The notes beneath the pieces were generated by a model. That model saw only the letters and a list, made by a program, of their open reading frames with translations. It had not been told where the DNA came from and made no database searches. This document shows, in pieces, positions 57,240 through 64,000 of a stretch of DNA of 64,000 nucleotides. Source of the stretch: Oxytricha trifallax (Eukaryota > Ciliophora > Spirotrichea > Sporadotrichida > Oxytrichidae). The position numbers were made by a program, and so were the translations under genes. The number at the start of each line of letters is the position of its first letter. Within the stretch, counting starts at the first letter, position 1. Location: positions 1 through 64,000 of the forward strand of contig ARYC01020126.1 of the NCBI GenBank assembly GCA_000711775.1, given 5' to 3'.

Positions 57240-57800
57240 AAATCATTCCTGCTTCTTATCTTCCTCTTCCTACTTAATTTTGCTTCCCGCTATTCTTCAT
57301 TAGTTGAGCCAGTAGTCTAGTTGATCTAAGAGTCAAGATCGTTATTGTTCAAATCTAAGTTAGGTCTAGCTACTAGTTTTCGCACGAATTCATTATTAAT
57401 CAAGTCAGCGAACTGTGATGGATCTAATCCTGTTTGTCTGGCTACTGTTGTTGCTGTTACTGGCTTTCTTGCATTAAAGGTAATTAAGCTTGAGTTATGA
57501 AAGACTCTTCGTACATCTCTAAATCTTCACCCACATCAAACATGGCTTAATTAGCGCCCGCTACTTACTACTGAACTTAGGAATCAACTGGCTACTCATC
57601 GTCATTGTCTCTTCTTTTACGCTTCTCTGGCGTTTCGTCATCAATTACACCCTCATTTACGAGTCTCTCTTCTCTTCTATTGACTTATTCATCAGCTGGA
57701 GGCTAGTCTTCACATCGGGCATCTTGGCATTTCCAAAAAAACAGTGCTGCAAACGAAGTCACGGGCGAAAATTTGACTGGGGGGCAGCCAGGGATACCAC
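57240..57800 (-). CDS. Acidic protein with C-x4-C segment, copy B
   Basis: On -: WKCQDARCEDQPPADEQ, NRREERLVNEGVIDDETPE, KRKRRDNDDEQPVDSQ, a Gln-rich part, then FDVGEDLEMYEESF near 57510. The open frame continues with Gln codons from TAA/TAG into 57250. It contains a bipartite nuclear-localisation-like cluster (KRKRR). Paralog of 52740-53175, and head to head with the + strand ORF at 57872. Function unknown. Confidence 0.5.
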
Positions 57801-57871
57801 ACGATTCTCCACCTTCTTATCGACGGAGAGGGAATGTCCGACTGAGACATCTATTTAAGGGGCTGAGATAA

Positions 57872-58735
57872 GTGATGATAAAGATTCAGCGAGCGTACAA
57901 AGCACATTTCCTTGGTGATTATAACTATGATGTTGATTTCCTAGACAATCTACTTGCAGATCTCTCAAGGCATCTCCCTTTTCCACTAGTGGGCAATTCT
58001 CTTTCCCTATGTGAGTTGAGGGATGCACTTCGCGGATTATCATTCTGTTCAGAGGAATTCGAGAGTATGCTTTAGGATTACCAGGTGGCCAAGCCAAGGA
58101 TTTTCACGACGCCTCCTCTTTAGCAGAGCGGTACGCTGGCTTATTTGTTTTTGAACATCTCTATACCATTCGTGAGATGTTTTAATCTTCAGAGTACCAG
58201 TGTATGAGTGAGTATCAAGAAGCTAGTATTTTTTAATGTGATCATTATCCAAGGAAGCAGCGAATACAAGCCTTTCTCTAACTATTACTCTTTCAGTCCT
58301 GACGATAATGCTAACACTCTCAGCCCAAGTTTGAGTTGTCAAATTATGCTCCTATAACTAACAATGCACCAAGGACTTCTTGAAATGCGCTATCACCAAC
58401 CTTCCAACTGCTAGAATCACAAGTATTTTATTCATAGCAAAAAAAGGTCACTTGATCGTTGAACCATACAAGGCCACTTGAAATTTATAGAAGCCATGCA
58501 ATGTAGATGCGTGTAATTGTGTTGCATTAAATGTCAAATATTTCTATATGGATTCACCCTCCTCTTCATCTGCATTCATGCATACAGGGCTTCCCGTTGG
58601 TAGTACTGGATCAACGCCATCTTTACTGGACGTCTCTGGTAATGCCTGTATATTTCTCAAAATCCTGGATTAGATTACTTTCTAAGGGAGGTCATCATTT
58701 AGAGCTGTGAGGGGTAATATTATGATTCATATCGT
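57872..58735 (+). pseudogene. LARDG-family copy, most complete 5' end
   Basis: Opens MIKIQRAYKAHFLGDYNYD at 57872-57874 (an ATG is present), then FLDNLLADLSRHLPFP, ELRDALRGLSFCSEEFESML and QDYQVAKPRIF to about 58110. Later frames have the family's central part, then MHQGLLEMRY and an equivalent of VGLARDGHLIVE (HLIVEPYKAT near 58450-58475). Shifts occur after about 58110. It is followed by the conserved 3' block 58740-58940. Confidence 0.5.
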
Positions 58736-58739
58736 TCAT

Positions 58740-58940
58740 TTATATAGCAGGGTTGATTAGTTTCTGTTAGATTGAGAGTATCTATTTTCAATATTAATTG
58801 TTAGTGTTTCATTGTAAAATTGTTCAAATTATAATAAACATCTATCATTAATTTTTCTATTATTGCTTATTAAAGATTTAATTTTACCTTTTATCACCTT
58901 TTTGTAACCTTTTTAACATTTTTCAATGGGGCTTTAATTG
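58740..58940 (+). repeat. Conserved 3' block of LARDG copies
   Basis: About 200 bases align with the inverse of 24885-25080: GGTTGATTAGTTTCTGTT, AAATTATAATAAACAT, TATTAAAGATT, and ATCACCTTTTT...CAATGGGG. It may be a 3' untranslated region or the end of a mobile unit. Confidence 0.6.
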
Positions 58941-61900
58941 TATCACAAAGTATAATCATCAAACTTATTTTATTATTTGTAAGAACCAATAATGATTAAT
59001 TATAATAAAAAGAACATATTTACTTTATAAAGTTTGATATTAAGACATAGACAAATTAGTGATAATTTTTTTGTTTAAATTAATCAGCAAGTTGTGATGA
59101 AGTTAGCAAATTTATGATAATCCGAACAATGTAAATTATAAATTGAATATTATCTTTATATATATAGAGTAAAATTATATCAAATTTTGGAAAAAAAGTA
59201 ATTATAAATTAGTAATAAAAGGTAAAAATTATTAAGCATTAATCAATAATGACCAAATTAAATCTAATAATACTATATAATTTTATCAATTCATTAATAC
59301 AAAGTAGAAACTTTACTAGTCTACTAGGATACTATCCTCTATTAGTTAGTTGTTCAATATTTTATAGGATTATTTAATGACTGTTTTCTTAGGGGCATTA
59401 TGATGATCCTCATACAAGGATATAAAATGCTGGTTTTTGATTCAAAAATCCTACGAAAGGTTTTCTATTAAAACATTTCGATAAAGTCTAAATAAAATAA
59501 ACAAAAGAATAGAATAGTGTTTTAGATAGCTATAAATGATAAATTTTTTGAGTACTGTTGACTTACCTTTTATAAGATGTAATTTGTTTTTTACAAAAGC
59601 TGTGTGCCTCTAGTAATACAGACTCAGCTTATATCTCATAGACCATGGAAATTTATATGCCATTTCTTAAGTTCCATCCCATTTAAAATAAGAAGCAATT
59701 GAAGACACTATTAACAATTGTAAGATAAATAACTCAAAGTAATTAAAAAACAACAGCTGCTAATCTATTTCTCATTATATACATTTGCATAAAGAAGACA
59801 TTTTACACGAATATATCTATTAAGCATAGTTATAGATAGTATTATGCTTCAAAATGATAATTCAGTACTTCCTCAAAAATACAAATTAAATTAGGAATGT
59901 CATCAAACTAAAAGTCCACAAGGAGAATGAATGAGGGATTTGTTGTTTAACCCTTATAAAAGAACTAATCTGATTTAATCTGTGCTTGAAAATGTCTTAG
60001 TAGGTTGTGCTATTATTAATGTATCTGAAGACGAATTTTAATTTAAAAAAATCAAGTATTTTCTCTAATTGCTCTTTAAATGCCCAAAGACTCTTAGTTT
60101 AGTTGATTTCTATGCTCTAAAATGAGAAGACAAATTGTTTCAAATTGCTATTAAAAATTTCTTATGCAATTGGATATATTGCAGAGCTGTCTACCAAACA
60201 GATTTAAACTCTAAGGTACTTTTTAAAATGTTAAATAAATATTTGGAACTTTAAAGAATTGTTTAGGTATTTGTTTTTTTGATCACTAGCTATCCTCTAA
60301 AGATGAACTTATGACACTAGTTCTTGCAATACATCATCCTCAATTATTGCGATTTTCTATATCTATGAATACTTTAGTTTAAAACATTGTGAATTTACTA
60401 CAAGTAATTTGTGGTTTTATCTATATAATTAATGCTTGGATTATCAATAAGAGGCATGACATATTCTATGGACTCTTAGTAGTGCACTGTTTTTACAATT
60501 CGATAAGAAAACTTTCAGCTCTAAGAGTAGTTGCTTTTCTGAATAAAAGAAATACTGTTCCTCTCATGGTATTAAATAATTTATCAAGAAAATGTATTCT
60601 AAACCCAAATAGCTGGATAATATAAGCCCATCGAGCTTATAGAAATGCTATAATTTGTTATATAATTTTCTTGCTGTACACATACTATGTTTTTGCTTGT
60701 CCCATATTTTTTTGCTTAGGATTCTTTCCAAATTGGCTTACTTATTAATTAAACAGTATCAACTCTAATGTCAACGCAAAAGAATAATTAAAATCGAGGA
60801 TAATTGCAATCCCTATCATATCTTTGGCTATGCTAAACTCACTAGTCAGAAGCTATTGATTAATGGCTTAGTTATATTATAATTTTGTACAATAGCTTGA
60901 TAGTATTCTATATAGGAGGATGTTTTTCTTTCATTTTGAACTTGGAGGTGAAGTCCAATCCTTCATTAAGTTACATCAGGTGAAGAAATAAAACAATTAA
61001 AGTTTTTGGCTTGTTAAGCTTCCTTGAAATATCATAACTTTAAAGTCCTACTTCTATATAAAGGCATTTTTCATTATAATTTAAAGGATAATCAATTTTT
61101 ATTATTGATAAAATATACTTCCAAGTGTAGTGTAATTAACTATAAGGTAATCACCTAATTTATATTTAAACTATATTTGGTATATATATATGCTATAAAA
61201 TTCTTAAGTTTAAATAATAACTAACAACATCTGATTATTGATTTTAATGGTATAAATTAAGGTTTTATTAATTATTTATAATGTTCATTATGCAAGAAAA
61301 GGCATTTTAGAATATAAAAAGCTTTATAGCTTTAAATTCTATTTGTTATCTGGTTTTAAATATTATTAGGCAATATAGTATCTATCATTATTCATCATAA
61401 CTCTATTCATATTAATGTGAAAAATACAAGATAAATATTAATATATCATTGTGAAGCTTTAATAATAAGATTTGGATAATTATTAACTTGATATAACCAC
61501 TTGCTATTAAATGTTTCACAAATTAATACTTCTCAATTCTTATTAGTGACTTTAAGATAATTGACTATGATCATAGCTAACATATTACAAATCTAAATTG
61601 ACAATATTACATTTATAAAATATAATATGAATTAATTTTAATAGATTGTAATTAATATTTTGATTTGATCATCTTATAATCTTTCCATCACATTTACATC
61701 TCGTAAAGATTCAATATATGCTTTGAAAATTTATATATTGTTTAAATTTATTTCTATATTCCTTTTATGATTACTACACCGTTTTTTACCTCTATAATTG
61801 AATTAAAATTCTTCTGTTTCTATGAAATCATTGTTCTATTGAATCACTAGCCATCATTTCTACATTGCTATTTTAACTTCATTCTCAGCTGTAAGTTCAT

Positions 61901-63115
61901 TCTAGATGATTAGTTAGCTAGACACACTTATTCATTGTTTCTCCCCATTTTCATCTTCCTCGCTGTGATTCTTATGCTGGCAAATCATTTAGTTACAATA
62001 TCTTATTGACATATTAAATATACAGTGTTTTAGTGGTTATATAAACATTAATATGTATTAATAATCAATTCTGGGTGAATATGAAGTGATATCTCTGAGA
62101 ACCTATCCATTCTCCGGTAGACATTTCAGATATTAACTCGTTTAATTGTCCAAGTAAAGGGTGGTTTATCATTAATATTGCTGTTATTTTGTAGTTATCT
62201 GGTTCATCTATTATTTTGTTTTATATTAACAAATATCAATATAAATTATAGTAATTGTTTAATGTCTTATATTGCTATGAAATGCGAAATATATTAATAT
62301 CACATATGAATTTGAGTAATAATATGACTTCAAACCGATGAGCTTCCTCCAGTTATGCTTCTACTATTTGCATCTTTTGAAATTGCATAACTCAAGTCCT
62401 TTAAAGTCATAAGTCTTATCGGTTTTTATCTTAAGGGTATGGTTATGGATATCTGTTGCTGAAATATAGATATTTAAGATATCTCATAACACATCTTTAA
62501 CAGTTTTGCAGTTTTAAACCTCTTTTAGTAAAATATAAGGCTATAAAATGCAATTTAATTAAACTTATTGAATTTATTCATAAGATTTAGGCAATAAATT
62601 AAACATGCAATACAGTTAATTTTACTCTAAAAAATTCTCATTACTGTTTAATTATTTATGTGTCTCCTCATTAAGCTGCGTGTCTTTATACTTCTAAAAT
62701 TTTATGACTTCGAATGTTTTCAGGTAACTCGAACTTATGCAGTTTTCAATTTTCCATGTAATTGGTTTGTTAATTTTTACAGTTTATACATATCTTCTAT
62801 TTTAAATATAAAAACTATTATATTGTACTGCATGCATTTATAGCATATTATCTATAACTCTCTTCATTGTCTTTGAAGTCTTTCTCTCATAAATCCTCAT
62901 TTTCTTGTTTTATTCTTGCTATTTTCCCAGTCATTATAACTTTTAACCAACCTTTTCTTAGATTTGTTTCAAGTACTTGTTTATTCTTCGATTATTGTAT
63001 GATGTGATCTAAAAAGAATAATTGTACCCTAATTTGATAATATAAATATTAAAATAGGTAAAATATACTCAGAATCACAATTAAATTTAATTGATTACAA
63101 ATAACATCAATTAAA
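58941..63115. other. AT-rich stretch; weak open frames at 59.6-60.9 kb
   Basis: The + strand has two long TGA-free frames, about 60000-60285 and 60302-60859. They would join across a T7 run at about 60274 into a hydrophobic protein (AIICYIIFLLYTYYVFACPIF). Length alone is not significant here. The rest is AT-rich without recognisable genes. Confidence 0.3.
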
Positions 63116-63119
63116 GAAG

Positions 63120-63265
63120 TATAAGGAAAGCAGATATTAGAATAAAATTAGGTGGAGATGAGAGAGAAATAGATAACAAAGTATTCCGAACAAAGAAGGA
63201 GGATGAGTAAGATGTTGAAAGGGAATAATTAGTCAATATAATCAATCTAAGGTAGGGAGAAATTT
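63120..63265 (+). other. Coding-like island, possible MDS
   Basis: RKADIRIKLGGDEREIDNK, VFRTKKEDEQDVEREQLV in one frame, charged and less AT-rich than the flanks. Gene unknown. Confidence 0.35.
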
Positions 63266-63439
63266 AAATACTCAGAATAGCATATTAATAATACAGTTGC
63301 ATTATAAAAATACTAATATAATTTAACAATTAAATTGCGGAAAGGAGAATAATAAATACAATATTAGCTGTTTTTTACTTTTTATGTTATTTTAGTCTTT
63401 ATTTCTAATTGGTAAAAGCTTGTTTAAAATCTAATTACA

Positions 63440-64000
63440 TAATTATTTATAAACAGAGGTGACCTGCTTAGGATTCAACAAGATTATTCACACATAAAAA
63501 GATTGGGTCCTCCAAATTAAGAGGATGGTTATTATAGTTTGCTGCCCTAGCATTAGGAACAAGATTGAGAAAGCCTTGATGAGAAGATTCCATGATAGAG
63601 AACAAGCAAGAGAAAGAGGGAACAGAGAATGGGACCTACGGTCAGAGAGACAAGAGAACCACTGGAGAGAGATAAATGATGAGTGGTAACATGAGGACAT
63701 GATTCCAGGGAGGCAAATTCAGGAAAACACTAAAGAAGCATAATTCAGTGAATAAAAAATTTCACTTATGATACTTCCACCAATGGTCCTAAATGACAAA
63801 AGTGTTGTTTAAGCAGAAAAAACCATTGGATCAACAAACTGGAAGCTGTAAACGGCAAATTCTGGAGAGAGAGAACAAGAAATCAAAAGCATCATAATCC
63901 CAGTAAGCTGTCATAGCAGCATTAAGGGATGTAAAAATTGGGTAGTTCTGAGAATCTCAAAAGAGTCAGGAATCATAGAGATTTTATATTCAAGAAAGAT
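63440..64000 (+). pseudogene. C48-like ORF element, copy 4, cut by window end
   Basis: Blocks: RRFHDREQARERGNREWDL, ENHWREINDEWQHEDM, SLMILPPMVLNDKSVVQ, GSTNWKLQTANSGERE, SIIIPVSCHSSIKGCKNWV, then VLRISKESGIIEILYS. From about 63590 to the right edge the frame is uninterrupted, the best-kept part of the family here. The Trp (TGG, NWVVL) is intact where copy 3 has TGA. The His expected before it in Ulp1 peptidases is Asn. The Cys motif lies beyond the window. Confidence 0.6.

Noticed and set aside
59590-60860. Long hydrophobic open frames suggesting a membrane protein gene
   Set aside because: With TGA as the only stop and strongly AT-rich sequence, open runs of 100-190 codons are expected many times in this window, and no motif supports a gene. 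Kept only as a weak note.
28464-64000. TGA reassigned to Trp
   Set aside because: TGA also replaces Ser and Leu codons in paralogs, TGG is used normally throughout, and the best gene (12170-12927) ends in TGA.
1-64000. tRNA or rRNA genes
   Set aside because: No cloverleaf with T-loop GGTTCGA-like sequence or rRNA-like conserved block was found by reading. A covariance-model scan could still reveal one.

Overview
This window reads as germline (micronuclear) DNA of a spirotrichous ciliate close to Oxytricha or Stylonychia. Three things point there. Coding blocks stay open only if TAA and TAG are read as Gln and TGA alone as stop. A 4.1 kb transposon has inverted ends beginning with C4A4 telomere-like repeats, which is the hallmark of telomere-bearing elements (TBEs). 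Gene segments are cut by short AT-rich inserts flanked by tiny direct repeats (pointers), as expected for macronuclear-destined segments (MDSs) and internal eliminated sequences (IESs). No prokaryotic features, tRNA, rRNA or CRISPR were seen.

Layout. 1-1780: GC-rich, frame-shifted ORF with a possible cysteine-peptidase domain. 1786-5922: complete but decayed TBE with all three ORFs. 5923-6146: fragment of an MT-A70 methyltransferase. 6.4-7.7 kb: MDS-like pieces of an unknown + strand gene. 7.97-9.53 kb: unknown - strand gene whose frame is restored by removing a 419 bp palindromic TA-flanked IES and three pointer-flanked IESs. 9.97-10.64 kb: another MDS cluster, running into a solo copy of a satellite unit (to 11.3 kb) and a DDE transposase relic (to 12.1 kb). 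12.17-12.93 kb: an intact two-intron gene related to the accessory ORF of TBEs. 13.3-14.9 kb: acidic/Gln-rich ORF. 15.7-16.7 kb: zinc-finger plus MT-A70 gene relic. 16.7-17.3 kb: first full copy of a dispersed family here called LARDG. 17.3-20 kb: AT-rich with a few coding-like islands. 20.3-24.15 kb: non-LTR retrotransposon on the - strand. 24.9-27.1 kb and 33.2-34.7 kb: inverted copies of a head-to-head LARDG / EF-hand (CDPK-like) module, with a C48-like element at 28.5-29.9 kb between them. 36.4-39.8 kb: second non-LTR element, + strand.

The most unusual region is 39.9-49.65 kb. A C48-like element is split at one codon, and between its halves sits a TBE in circularly permuted order: 57k tail, inverted repeat, about 4.0 kb of an ~814 bp tandem satellite, inverted repeat, transposase, accessory ORF, 57k start. 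The satellite is flanked by AAT next to each inverted repeat, and joining its two ends recreates a normal unit. This fits a TBE that jumped into a satellite, was excised as a circle, and reinserted at a short homology. 52.7-58.9 kb holds GC-rich coding blocks, two of them paralogous head-to-head modules ending in another LARDG copy, plus an acidic gene at 54.3-55.4 kb. 59-63 kb is AT-rich, and a fourth C48-like copy runs off the right edge.

Nearly all transposon genes, and several host-like ones, carry frameshifts or in-frame TGA. Some single-base shifts could be assembly errors. Long open frames are weak evidence in AT-rich DNA with only one stop codon, so calls resting on length alone have low confidence.
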